Below are positions 6,501 through 15,190 of a stretch of 17,625 nt of DNA, piece after piece. Below the pieces are notes generated by a model. That model saw nothing but the letters and a program-made list of their open reading frames with translations, did not search any database and was not told the DNA's origin. The stretch spans positions 1 to 17,625 of the forward strand of contig JADHLM010000013.1 in NCBI GenBank assembly GCA_016780665.1. Direction: 5' to 3'. The stretch's first letter is position 1. Each line of letters begins with the position of its first letter. This DNA comes from Hyphomicrobiales bacterium. GTDB lineage: Bacteria; Pseudomonadota; Alphaproteobacteria; Rhizobiales; TMED25. The position numbers and the translations under genes were made by a program.

Positions 6501-9500
6501 ATGAAGATAGAAAGATGTTTTACAAAAGATAATGAATCACCATACAAAAATATAAAATTTATTAAAACATCTAGCCAAATTAAAAATCCTGATGGATCAA
6601 TTGTTTTCCAACTCGATGACCTAGAGGTTCCAGAAAATTGGAGTCAAGTTGCCGCTGATATTATAGCTCAAAAATACTTTAGACGAGCTGGCGTGCCTGC
6701 TAAATTAAAAAAAGTTGAAGAAAATGATGTGCCAAGCTGGTTATGGAAAAGTGTTCCCGAATCAGTTGATACGAAAATGGGTTCAGAAACCAGTTCAAAA
6801 CAAGTTTTCGATAGGCTTGCAGGTACATGGACTTATTGGGGATGGAAAGGTAAATATTTTGACACAGAAACTGATGCCAGAAATTATTTTGATGAACTAA
6901 GATATATCTTGGCTAGTCAAATGTGCGCACCCAATAGTCCACAGTGGTTTAACACTGGCTTACATTGGGCATACGGCATAGATGGACCGGGTCAAGGTCA
7001 TTTTTATATTGACTATAAAAGTAAAAAATTAACCCAATCATCATCAGCATACGAACATCCACAACCACATGCATGCTTTATTCAATCGATTGAAGATGAC
7101 CTTGTCAATGAAGGTGGAATAATGGATCTCTGGACAAGAGAGGCAAGACTTTTCAAATATGGATCAGGAACAGGTTCTAACTTCTCAAAAATCCGTGGTG
7201 ACGGTGAAAACTTATCAGGGGGCGGAAAATCATCTGGACTTATGAGCTTTTTGAAAATCGGCGATCGCTCAGCTGGCGCAATTAAATCTGGTGGTACAAC
7301 TAGAAGAGCTGCTAAAATGGTTGTGGTAGACATCGACCATCCTGACATAGAAGAATTTATAGACTGGAAAGTAAAGGAAGAGAAGAAAGTTGCAGCACTT
7401 GTTACAGGCTCTAAAATTTGCGCAAAGCATCTGAACTTAATACTGAAGGCATGTGTAAATTGCGAAGGGTCAGATAAGGATTGTTTTGATCCAAAAAAGA
7501 ATCCAGCATTAAAAAAAGAAATTATAAACGCAAGAAAACTTCATGTACCAGAAAATTATATAAAACGCGCAATACAATTTGCTGAACAAGGCTATACTTC
7601 AATGGCATTTGAGACATATGATACTGATTGGGATTCTGAAGCATACCTGACAGTTGCGGGTCAAAATTCAAATAATACAGTTAGATTAACCGATGATTTT
7701 ATAAATGCCCTTCAAAATGGTGATGATTGGCACCTTAGATCAAGAAGAGACAATTTACCCATTAAAACCATGAAGGCATCAGATCTATGGGAACAAATTG
7801 GATATGCTGCATGGGCATCTGCAGATCCTGGACTGCAATTCCATACAACCATTAATGACTGGCATACTTGTCCCGAAGGTGGTGAAATTAGAGCGTCCAA
7901 TCCATGCTCCGAATATATGTTTCTTGATGATACGGCTTGTAATTTAGCTTCAATAAATTTAATCAAATTTAGGAACCAAGATGGTAGTTTTAAAACAAGT
8001 GAATTCATACATACCGTAAGACTTTGGACAATGGTTCTTGAAATATCTGTTCTTATGGCACAATTCCCATCAAAAAATATAGCAAGACTATCCTATGAGT
8101 ATAGAACTCTTGGGCTTGGCTATGCAAATATTGGTGGCTATCTAATGACAAGTGGAATTGCTTATGACTCTGATGATGGAAGAGCAATCTGTGGAGCTAT
8201 AACAGCTCTAATGACTGGAATCGCCTACAAGACATCTGCTGAGATGGCATCTGAACAAGGCCCCTTCCCCGACTACAAAAGAAATTCCAAACATATGCTA
8301 AGGGTAATTTCAAATCATAGAAATGCTGCATACGGTAATAAAGAAAACTATTTAGAACTTTCAACAAATCCTGTTCCATTAGATCATGGTAATATAAAAG
8401 ATAAAATACTTCTCTCAGAAGCAACTAAATCATGGGACGATGCCCTTGAGTTGGGCAAAAAATTTGGATACAGAAACGCTCAAACCACTGTGATAGCTCC
8501 AACAGGAACTATTGGTCTTGTAATGGACTGTGATACAACTGGCATTGAACCAGATTTTGCTCTCGTAAAATTTAAGAAATTAGCAGGCGGTGGATATTTT
8601 AAAATTATAAATAGAGCAGTCCCAGAAGCACTGAAATCACTTGGGTACGGAGATAATGCAATAAATAATATTGTTGATTATGCAGTAGGTCTAAACACAC
8701 TTAAGAATGCACCTGGCATAAATCATGAAAAGCTTATTAAAAAAGGTTTTAAGAAAGAACAATTGGATGCAGTTGAACAACAACTAAAGAATGCCTTTGA
8801 TATAAAATTTGTATTCAATAAATGGACCCTTGGAGAAACATTTTGTAAAGATGTGCTGAAGATTAGTGATGATCAACTTAATGATTTTTCTTTTGATCTT
8901 CTATCGCATCTTGGGTTCTCAGATAAAGATATCCTTGATGCAAATATTTACTGCTGTGGTGCAATGACTATAGAAGGAGCTCCAAGTATAAAAGACGAAC
9001 ACTTGAATGTTTTTGATTGTGCAAATCCGTGTGGACGGACAGGAAAAAGAGCTTTATCTGTTGATAGCCACATTTTAATGCTATCAGTTGCCCAACCATT
9101 CATTTCTGGGGCGATATCAAAAACAATCAATATGCCAAACTCAGCATCAGTAGAAGATTGTAAGAATGCTTATCTTAAATCATGGCAACTAGGATTAAAA
9201 GCGAATGCTTTATATAGGGATGGCTCCAAACTATCTCAGCCATTAAATGCTCAGATACTTGACGAAGAGTCAGATGATGAAATAGAACAACCATCTGCAG
9301 AAACTACAGTTGAAAAAATCATAGAAATAGCAGAAAGAAGAGAAAGAGAAAAATTACCCCATAGAAGAAAAGGTTATACCCAAAAAGCAGTCGTTGGTGG
9401 GCACAAAGTTTATCTAAGAACTGGTGAATATGATGACGGAAGAATTGGAGAAATCTTTATAGATATGCATAAAGAAGGCGCAGCATTTAGATCTCTTATG

Positions 9501-10109
9501 AACAATTTTGCAATAGCAATTTCTCTTGGATTACAATACGGCGTTCCACTAGACGAATATGTTGACTCTTTTACTTTTACGCGTTTCGAGCCAGCCGGGC
9601 TTGTGCAAGGCAATGATACAATTAAAAATGCAACATCTGTGTTAGATTATATTTTCAGAGAGCTAGCAATATCTTACCTTGAAAGAAATGACCTGGCCCA
9701 CGTAGATCCAAATACTATTTCCCCTGATACAATAGGAAATGGAGAGTTGGATCACCCAGCGCCTGCAACTAAGTATATAAGTACTGGTTATGGTAGAAGT
9801 AAAAATAATAATTTATTCATTCTTCCATCAGCTGATCTCCAACTTACAGGAACAAATGATATTCTTACAGCAACTGCATCTAGCGTTAGTGTAAACAAAG
9901 AAAATGTAACTGAAACCAATACAGTTGGTGAGGCAGTTAAAATTACCGAAGAAGTTGAACAAGCATTGGATAAAAATGATCTTATAAATGAAGCACGGAT
10001 AAAAGGATATGAAGGTGTCTCCTGTGATGAGTGTGCTAACTTTACGATGGTTAGAAATGGTACATGTCTAAAATGTGATACATGTGGTTCAACAAGTGGC
10101 TGCAGTTAA
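6501..10109 (+). CDS. nrdJ: Vitamin B12-dependent (class II) ribonucleotide reductase
   Basis: NrdJ makes deoxyribonucleotides from ribonucleotides using adenosylcobalamin to generate a thiyl radical, with or without oxygen. The 1202 residues match the long alphaproteobacterial form. Key residues are visible: Cys192 (PHACFIQ) and Cys480 (DTACNLAS) as the redox pair, radical Cys469 with Asn467 and Glu471 in NPCSE, and APTGTIG at 666-672. GSGTGSNFSKIRG and the NSPQWFNTG motif support the ten-stranded barrel. Around residues 295-390 lies the insertion with clustered Cys (KACVNCEGSDKDC) found in this subfamily. The last 28 residues hold six Cys (1175, 1178, 1189, 1192, 1195, 1201), a zinc-ribbon-like end expected to recycle the active-site disulfide. 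There is no intein. The start is set by a strong AAGAGG. It has its own promoter region with NrdR-type sites, and its stop overlaps the convergent DHFR-like gene by 4 bp. Confidence 0.98.
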   Translation: MKIERCFTKDNESPYKNIKFIKTSSQIKNPDGSIVFQLDDLEVPENWSQVAADIIAQKYFRRAGVPAKLKKVEENDVPSWLWKSVPESVDTKMGSETSSKQVFDRLAGTWTYWGWKGKYFDTETDARNYFDELRYILASQMCAPNSPQWFNTGLHWAYGIDGPGQGHFYIDYKSKKLTQSSSAYEHPQPHACFIQSIEDDLVNEGGIMDLWTREARLFKYGSGTGSNFSKIRGDGENLSGGGKSSGLMSFLKIGDRSAGAIKSGGTTRRAAKMVVVDIDHPDIEEFIDWKVKEEKKVAALVTGSKICAKHLNLILKACVNCEGSDKDCFDPKKNPALKKEIINARKLHVPENYIKRAIQFAEQGYTSMAFETYDTDWDSEAYLTVAGQNSNNTVRLTDDFINALQNGDDWHLRSRRDNLPIKTMKASDLWEQIGYAAWASADPGLQFHTTINDWHTCPEGGEIRASNPCSEYMFLDDTACNLASINLIKFRNQDGSFKTSEFIHTVRLWTMVLEISVLMAQFPSKNIARLSYEYRTLGLGYANIGGYLMTSGIAYDSDDGRAICGAITALMTGIAYKTSAEMASEQGPFPDYKRNSKHMLRVISNHRNAAYGNKENYLELSTNPVPLDHGNIKDKILLSEATKSWDDALELGKKFGYRNAQTTVIAPTGTIGLVMDCDTTGIEPDFALVKFKKLAGGGYFKIINRAVPEALKSLGYGDNAINNIVDYAVGLNTLKNAPGINHEKLIKKGFKKEQLDAVEQQLKNAFDIKFVFNKWTLGETFCKDVLKISDDQLNDFSFDLLSHLGFSDKDILDANIYCCGAMTIEGAPSIKDEHLNVFDCANPCGRTGKRALSVDSHILMLSVAQPFISGAISKTINMPNSASVEDCKNAYLKSWQLGLKANALYRDGSKLSQPLNAQILDEESDDEIEQPSAETTVEKIIEIAERREREKLPHRRKGYTQKAVVGGHKVYLRTGEYDDGRIGEIFIDMHKEGAAFRSLMNNFAIAISLGLQYGVPLDEYVDSFTFTRFEPAGLVQGNDTIKNATSVLDYIFRELAISYLERNDLAHVDPNTISPDTIGNGELDHPAPATKYISTGYGRSKNNNLFILPSADLQLTGTNDILTATASSVSVNKENVTETNTVGEAVKITEEVEQALDKNDLINEARIKGYEGVSCDECANFTMVRNGTCLKCDTCGSTSGCS

Positions 10110-10666
10110 ACACTCTGAAATCTGACTTGTATTGTATCCTTATCAAGAACTATATTTTGAGTTCGTACCATTTTGCACTCAGTCATTCGTTGAGTAAACT
10201 GAGTTATATTTTCAACACCATTTAATATAGGAACTCCATTAGGCATCACAAAATTTAATTTTATTGACAAGTGAAATTCAGTATAAAAAAAATCCTTAAA
10301 AACCAACTCATAAACTAGCCTGCCTCCAGCAATGGCAATCTTTTTTGGAAAAAAATCTAATGTGGTTAGAATTTTCCTAATACTGATATCCTTTGGATTA
10401 AAAAAAATTAAGTCCTCTTCTTTTAAATAACCTGATAAACTTGACGTAGGAACTAATTTAAACCTTTTTGGAGCTGAATATTTTTCAAAACTTTTTCTAC
10501 CAAGTATGATAAGATCTGAATTATCTAAGTCAGATTGGAACATATTCCAATCAGTTTCGGATTTTAATGATTCTGGCATATTACCCTGGGAATCAGCTAT
10601 ACAAAAATTACTAGAAACTATTGCATGTCCAATAACGCTTGGACTTTCTTGATTATTTCTTTTCAA
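10106..10666 (-). CDS. DHFR/RibD C-terminal fold reductase
   Basis: The predicted product is an NADPH-dependent reductase of the dihydrofolate reductase superfamily; its substrate (dihydrofolate, a pyrimidine or other) is not determined. The 186 residues show VIGHAIVSSNFCIADSQGNMP (about 11-31) in place of the first DHFR strand and loop. LIILGRKSFEKY (52-63) closely matches the DHFR motif MGRKTFES, and IAIAGGRLVYELV (110-122) matches the cofactor-binding Gly-Gly turn; a strand-rich C-terminal half follows. No deaminase domain is present, so it is not full RibD. The start codon must be TTG at 10664-10666: there is no earlier in-frame ATG, and the next Met is residue 30, inside the fold. It overlaps the end of aspS by 14 bp, so translation is likely coupled. 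Its stop overlaps that of nrdJ on the other strand. A role as a FolA substitute is possible but inferred. Confidence 0.8.
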   Translation of the reverse strand: MKRNNQESPSVIGHAIVSSNFCIADSQGNMPESLKSETDWNMFQSDLDNSDLIILGRKSFEKYSAPKRFKLVPTSSLSGYLKEEDLIFFNPKDISIRKILTTLDFFPKKIAIAGGRLVYELVFKDFFYTEFHLSIKLNFVMPNGVPILNGVENITQFTQRMTECKMVRTQNIVLDKDTIQVRFQSV

Positions 10667-12443
10667 TTGATCTAATGGAAAGTTCTTTTAATTGAGATAG
10701 AGAGACATTAGAAGGTGCACCCATCAATAAATCTTCTGCTTGTTGATTCATTGGAAACATGGTTACTTCCCTCAAATTATCTTCTTTTGCGAGCAACATG
10801 ACAATTCTATCAATACCGGGTGCAATACCACCATGTGGTGGAGCTCCAAATTTCATTGCATTATACATACCAGAAAACTTATCCTCTAATATTGACTTGT
10901 CATAACCTGCAATTTCAAACGCTCTCTCCATTATTTCTGGGACATGATTTCTTATAGCACCAGATGATAATTCTATCCCATTACAAACAATATCATATTG
11001 ATAAGCTAGTATGTCTAGTGGATCTTTGTTATTTAAACTTTCTAATCCACCTTGTGGCATTGAGAAGGGATTATGTGAGAATTGAAATCCACCCGTCTCA
11101 TCATCTGTTTCATACATTGGATAATCAATAATCCAACAAAATTTATAAATTTTAGAGTCAATTAAATTCAAATCTTCTCCAATTTTTTTTCTTGCTTTTC
11201 CAGCGAAGTCATAAATCTTTGAGGGAATTCCACATACAAAGAATACCGCATCTTCATCATCAATACTAAGGGCATCTCTAAGTTCTTGAACTCTTTCTTC
11301 ACCTATATTGTTAGCAATTGGCCCCATTCCTCCCCCATCTTTAAAAAAGATATAACCAAGTCCTGGCTGCCCCTCACCTTGCGCCCATGAATTCATTCTA
11401 TCACAAAATGCTCTACTGCCACCTTTAGGAGCGGGTATTGCCCATACTTCATTTTTTCTATACCACTCTGCTTCATCTTTTGTGCTTTCAAGCATGTTTG
11501 CAAATATTCTAAAACCTGATCCATCAAAAATATGGCTTATATTCATCATTTCTATCGGGATACGGAGATCTGGTTTATCAGACCCATATTTCTTTAGAGC
11601 ATCTATAAATGGAATCTTAGGTATATCTTTGTCAACAGTCATATCCTGAGCAAACTCATCAAAAACACCCACCATTACTGGCTCAATTGCATTAAAAACA
11701 TCTTCTTGAGTTACAAAGCTCATTTCAATGTCCAATTGATAAAATTCGCCTGGAGATCTGTCGGCTCTTGCATCTTCATCTCTAAAACACGGAGCTATTT
11801 GAAAATATTTATCAAAACCAGCCATCATAATTAATTGCTTAAATTGCTGAGGTGCCTGAGGTAATGCATAGAATTTTCCTGGATGGAGTCTTGAGGGAAC
11901 TAGAAAGTCTCTCGCCCCTTCTGGACTAGAAGCAGTTAGAATAGGCGTCTGATATTCATTAAAACCCTGATCTGTCATTCTTTTTCTAATTGATTGAATG
12001 ATTTTTGATCTAAGTATTATATTATTGTGTATTTTTTGTCTTCTTAGATCTAAGAACCTGTATTTTAGTCGAATATCTTCAGGATAGTCTGGTTCACCAA
12101 AAACAGGTAAAGGTAATTCTTCTGCTTTGGATAGAATATCAACATTGTCTATAAAGAGTTCAATTTCGCCAGTTTTAAGGGTTTTATTTACTGTCTCTGG
12201 TAGCCTGGCCCTTACAGTTCCTGTTATACAAATTACCCATTCGGATCTGATAGTTTCCACAAGTTCAAAAACTTTTGAACCAGGTTCTACAACACATTGG
12301 GTTAAACCATAGTGATCTCTAAGATCAATAAACAACAAGTCACCATGATCTCTTATTCTGTGCACCCATCCGGATAACCTTACTGTTTGGTCAATATTAG
12401 CGGATCTTAGTTCATCACATTTATGTGTACGATAGTTATGCAT
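10653..12443 (-). CDS. aspS: Aspartyl-tRNA synthetase, probably non-discriminating
   Basis: AspRS charges tRNA-Asp with aspartate. The 596 residues match the bacterial type: an N-terminal OB-fold anticodon-binding domain (VRLSGWVHRIRDHGDLLFIDLRD, about 21-43), the class II catalytic core with motif 1 (QTPILTASSPEGARDF), motif 2 FRDEDARADRSPGEF (Arg221) and motif 3 GIAPGIDRIVMLL (Arg546), and the inserted GAD domain between motifs 2 and 3. Residue 33 is His in the RDHG loop. At the matching position His is found in non-discriminating enzymes that also charge tRNA-Asn, while discriminating E. coli AspRS has Leu. This fits Alphaproteobacteria that make Asn-tRNA with GatCAB, which is not in this window. 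The gene is divergent from rnd and is followed, with 14 bp overlap, by the DHFR-like gene. Confidence 0.98.
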   Translation of the reverse strand: MHNYRTHKCDELRSANIDQTVRLSGWVHRIRDHGDLLFIDLRDHYGLTQCVVEPGSKVFELVETIRSEWVICITGTVRARLPETVNKTLKTGEIELFIDNVDILSKAEELPLPVFGEPDYPEDIRLKYRFLDLRRQKIHNNIILRSKIIQSIRKRMTDQGFNEYQTPILTASSPEGARDFLVPSRLHPGKFYALPQAPQQFKQLIMMAGFDKYFQIAPCFRDEDARADRSPGEFYQLDIEMSFVTQEDVFNAIEPVMVGVFDEFAQDMTVDKDIPKIPFIDALKKYGSDKPDLRIPIEMMNISHIFDGSGFRIFANMLESTKDEAEWYRKNEVWAIPAPKGGSRAFCDRMNSWAQGEGQPGLGYIFFKDGGGMGPIANNIGEERVQELRDALSIDDEDAVFFVCGIPSKIYDFAGKARKKIGEDLNLIDSKIYKFCWIIDYPMYETDDETGGFQFSHNPFSMPQGGLESLNNKDPLDILAYQYDIVCNGIELSSGAIRNHVPEIMERAFEIAGYDKSILEDKFSGMYNAMKFGAPPHGGIAPGIDRIVMLLAKEDNLREVTMFPMNQQAEDLLMGAPSNVSLSQLKELSIRSIEKK

Positions 12444-12491
12444 TTTTATTATTGAATATCCAAAATTTAAAAGTGAATTAAGCTCAGTAAA

Positions 12492-12520
12492 TATATATAT
12501 TTAATTGATAAGTGTTACAA
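12492..12520 (-). promoter_or_regulatory. Possible promoter for aspS
   Basis: On the minus strand TTGTAA (12515-12520) and TATATA (12492-12497) are spaced by 17 bp, each matching 4 of 6 bases of the sigma-70 boxes, about 49 bases before the aspS ATG. In a 92-bp region this rich in A and T the support is weak. The divergent rnd promoter must share the same region; TACAAT at 12516-12521 is a possible -10 for it, without a clear -35. Confidence 0.28.
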
Positions 12521-12535
12521 TTAAATTAATTAAAA

Positions 12536-13630
12536 ATGCAGATAATTGATACCCAAAAAAAATTAGAAAACAATATACAGCTGATAGACTCTGAGAAGAT
12601 AATTGGTGTTGATACTGAATTTGTAAGGGAAAAAACATACTGGCCTGAACTTTCATTAATTCAAATTGTTAGTGAATCCCTTGAATTGATAATCGATATA
12701 CAATCAGGATTAGATCTCACAAAATTATGGGAGGTTTTTAGGAATAAAAAAATTTTGAAAGTATTTCACTCATGCAAACAGGATATTGAAGCAATTTATT
12801 ACCTATCAGGTGTAATACCAATTTCTGTATATGATACTCAAATTGGTGCAATGTTTTGTGGTTATAATGAACCTATATCATATGCCAAAATTGTAGAAGA
12901 CTTTTTGAATGTAAAATTAGATAAAGATTTACAATATTCAGAATGGGGCAAACGCCCCCTGAAAAAAGAAATGTATGAATACGCTATAAATGACGCAAAA
13001 TATTTGATTAGATTACAGAAACTTCTTGAACAGAAGATTGGAAACGATCAAAAAAAATATTGGCTTGATGAAGAATTCTCAGACTTCAATTTTATTGAAG
13101 AGTTTAAAAAAAGAAAAAAACTAAAAAAAAGTGACCTATATAACTTAGAAAATTATATAATTGAGCATAATGGACAGGAGCTCAAAAAATTTAGAGAGGA
13201 TGTAGCCATTTTAAAGAATATCACTCGAAAATTTATACTTTCAGACAAAGAAATACACAATATACAAAAAGAAAAACCCAATGATATCAATGAACTAAAC
13301 TATTTCGTTGACTCTAGAAGCTATATTAAAAAAGATGAGGATATCTATAAATTATTTGCAAATTTGGTATTTTCTACCAATGACCATACCAACCTAGTAA
13401 ATAAAAAACATAAAATAAAATTAACAAAACAACAAAAAAACATGATTAGAGAATTGGATTTCAAACTTATTGAGACATCTGCAGACTTACAGATTTGCCC
13501 ATACTTATTAGCAAGCAAGCTTGATATTAAGGCTTTCGTTCAAAATAATGATAAAAATGTTAAATTTCTGAATGGTTGGAGATATGATGCTTTTGGTAAA
13601 TTAGCCATCAAGTCTGTACAAAAACCTTAA
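12536..13630 (+). CDS. rnd: Ribonuclease D
   Basis: RNase D is a 3'-to-5' exoribonuclease that trims tRNA precursors and other small RNAs. The 364 residues show the DEDDy exonuclease domain: Asp26 and Glu28 in GVDTEFVREKTYWP, Asp83 in HSCKQDIEAIYY, then Tyr149 and Asp153 in YAINDAKYL. The FHS-K-D and QYSEWGKRPL blocks are typical. The C-terminal half carries the helical HRDC-type region (EHNGQELKKFREDVA, about 204-218) and ends in the usual GWRYDAFGKLA. It is monocistronic as seen here, divergent from aspS and convergent with ppx, with 51 bp between the two stops and no recognisable terminator hairpin. Placement beside aspS and ppx is the normal alphaproteobacterial order. No Shine-Dalgarno sequence is visible before ATG 12536; the catalytic block begins soon after, so the start is reasonable. 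Confidence 0.96.
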   Translation: MQIIDTQKKLENNIQLIDSEKIIGVDTEFVREKTYWPELSLIQIVSESLELIIDIQSGLDLTKLWEVFRNKKILKVFHSCKQDIEAIYYLSGVIPISVYDTQIGAMFCGYNEPISYAKIVEDFLNVKLDKDLQYSEWGKRPLKKEMYEYAINDAKYLIRLQKLLEQKIGNDQKKYWLDEEFSDFNFIEEFKKRKKLKKSDLYNLENYIIEHNGQELKKFREDVAILKNITRKFILSDKEIHNIQKEKPNDINELNYFVDSRSYIKKDEDIYKLFANLVFSTNDHTNLVNKKHKIKLTKQQKNMIRELDFKLIETSADLQICPYLLASKLDIKAFVQNNDKNVKFLNGWRYDAFGKLAIKSVQKP

Positions 13631-13681
13631 TGTTTTAAATCATGAAATATTTAATATGGATAAGGGATATCTGCAGTCTAA

Positions 13682-15178
13682 TTAATAATATTCAATCAAA
13701 TAAGGTAAATTAGTATATTTTGATAATCTTTTCAGTCTATACGCAGAATTGCCGGTCCCCATGGGCATCATATCTTTTGGCAGTGTAAATAATATTTTAT
13801 TATCTTTTATATCAATACTGGTTTTTTTTAGAGATTGGTATGATGATATACTTATAGAATGAGCAAATGCAATCAATTCGCCAACTAAGATAGCGTAATA
13901 TTGCTGGTCTTTAGTAATTAGTTTTCTTTTACTATTTAGATCTTTCTTACGAAATTGATCTATGTATTGCGAAGCAATTGCAACAGACATTACTACTCTT
14001 TCTTGATGGCTTATTCCATATATTATAGCTTGCTCCAATCTTTGTATGGAATAAAGACTTCTAAACTTTGAATTTGTATTGATTGCAATATCGCTTAAAT
14101 GAAAAATTGCCCTTAGCAACCGATCACCAATATAATTTTCATCACTCATTACCTTATTCAGAAATGAGTACGACCAATCAAATAATGAATCATTGTATTT
14201 TCTTCCTCTTAAGCTGTTATTCATCAGCCTTTCTATACTTATTTTAAGTGGATCTCCATGTAGTATCCTCTTATCAGAAAATTTTATTAGGACCCCTTCC
14301 CTAAGTCCTTGTGAGGAAAAGATCACTCTCTTAATATTTAATTGCTTTAATAACCTTATCATAATAACGGCACCATAAGGAATTGTGTTCAGGCGATGGT
14401 CTGATATTGAAAGCTTCATTTTTGAATTGGTTTTAATAGACTGAACCATACTGACTAATGCCTTTTGAAGCTTATTTGCAGAAATTGAGAAACCATCAAC
14501 AATGTTTATAGGATGATTACTCTTTTTAATTATAAGCCTTGCTATTGATCTCCAGGTCCCTCCAACAGCATATAAAATTTCATTATCATTAAATAAATTA
14601 ATATGGTCTTTAATTTCGCTATCTATTCTATTATCTAGTTGTTTACTTAGTGGCTCATATTCTCCAAATTGAAGGGTTCCAATTGGCAAGCTAACTGCTT
14701 CTTTGGAAAGATCATTTTCTACTTGAATAATTTCAAGACTTCCGCCTCCTAAATCTGCCACCACTCCATTGACCTTGATATTACTTCTGATCGTGCCAAG
14801 TGCTGAAATATGAGCTTCTTCCAACCCAGATAAAATTATAATTTTTTGATCAATTATCTTTTCAGCATACTCTACGAAAATACTATAGTTCTTTGCCTTA
14901 CGAACAGCCTCTGTTGCAACGGCATACACATCATTAACTCCCACCTGATCCAATAATATCTTAAATCTCTGAAGTAGGATGAATGTTTTTTTGGTTGCCT
15001 TCGAAGTCAGTTTGCCACTTCTTTTGTTATATTTACCAAGCTCACAGATTTCTCTTTCATTGTAGAGTGTAATTGGAAGTTTTTTTTCGATTTTATAAAT
15101 GACGAGTCTAACTGAATTTGAACCAATATCTATTACAGCCCTGAGTTCATGATTTTTATGGGTATTGCTGAAACTCAT
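13682..15178 (-). CDS. ppx: Exopolyphosphatase (Ppx/GppA family)
   Basis: Ppx releases phosphate from the ends of polyphosphate; related GppA enzymes hydrolyse pppGpp. The 498 residues have the ASKHA phosphatase signatures: AVIDIGSNSVRLVIY (14-28), the catalytic acidic pair Glu120-Glu121 in SGLEEAH, ADLGGGSLEI (Asp142, 141-150) and YAVGGTWRSIARL. The C-terminal third is helical, in the place of the HD-like domain of full-length Ppx. It lies 12 bp after the ppk1 stop and on the same strand, so synthesis and breakdown of polyphosphate are probably co-transcribed. That position favours exopolyphosphatase over GppA, although dual activity cannot be excluded. I see no strong Shine-Dalgarno sequence in the 12-bp gap; translation may depend on the upstream gene. 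Confidence 0.94.
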   Translation of the reverse strand: MSFSNTHKNHELRAVIDIGSNSVRLVIYKIEKKLPITLYNEREICELGKYNKRSGKLTSKATKKTFILLQRFKILLDQVGVNDVYAVATEAVRKAKNYSIFVEYAEKIIDQKIIILSGLEEAHISALGTIRSNIKVNGVVADLGGGSLEIIQVENDLSKEAVSLPIGTLQFGEYEPLSKQLDNRIDSEIKDHINLFNDNEILYAVGGTWRSIARLIIKKSNHPINIVDGFSISANKLQKALVSMVQSIKTNSKMKLSISDHRLNTIPYGAVIMIRLLKQLNIKRVIFSSQGLREGVLIKFSDKRILHGDPLKISIERLMNNSLRGRKYNDSLFDWSYSFLNKVMSDENYIGDRLLRAIFHLSDIAINTNSKFRSLYSIQRLEQAIIYGISHQERVVMSVAIASQYIDQFRKKDLNSKRKLITKDQQYYAILVGELIAFAHSISISSYQSLKKTSIDIKDNKILFTLPKDMMPMGTGNSAYRLKRLSKYTNLPYLIEYY

Positions 15179-15190
15179 GCTAATAAGTCT

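Noticed and set aside
7400..7700. Possible intein or inserted domain in nrdJ around the Cys cluster
   Set aside because: The region is the normal subfamily insertion; there are no intein splice motifs or endonuclease blocks.
13631..13681. Rho-independent terminator between rnd and ppx
   Set aside because: The 51 bases hold only A/T-rich short inverted repeats with no GC stem followed by a T run.
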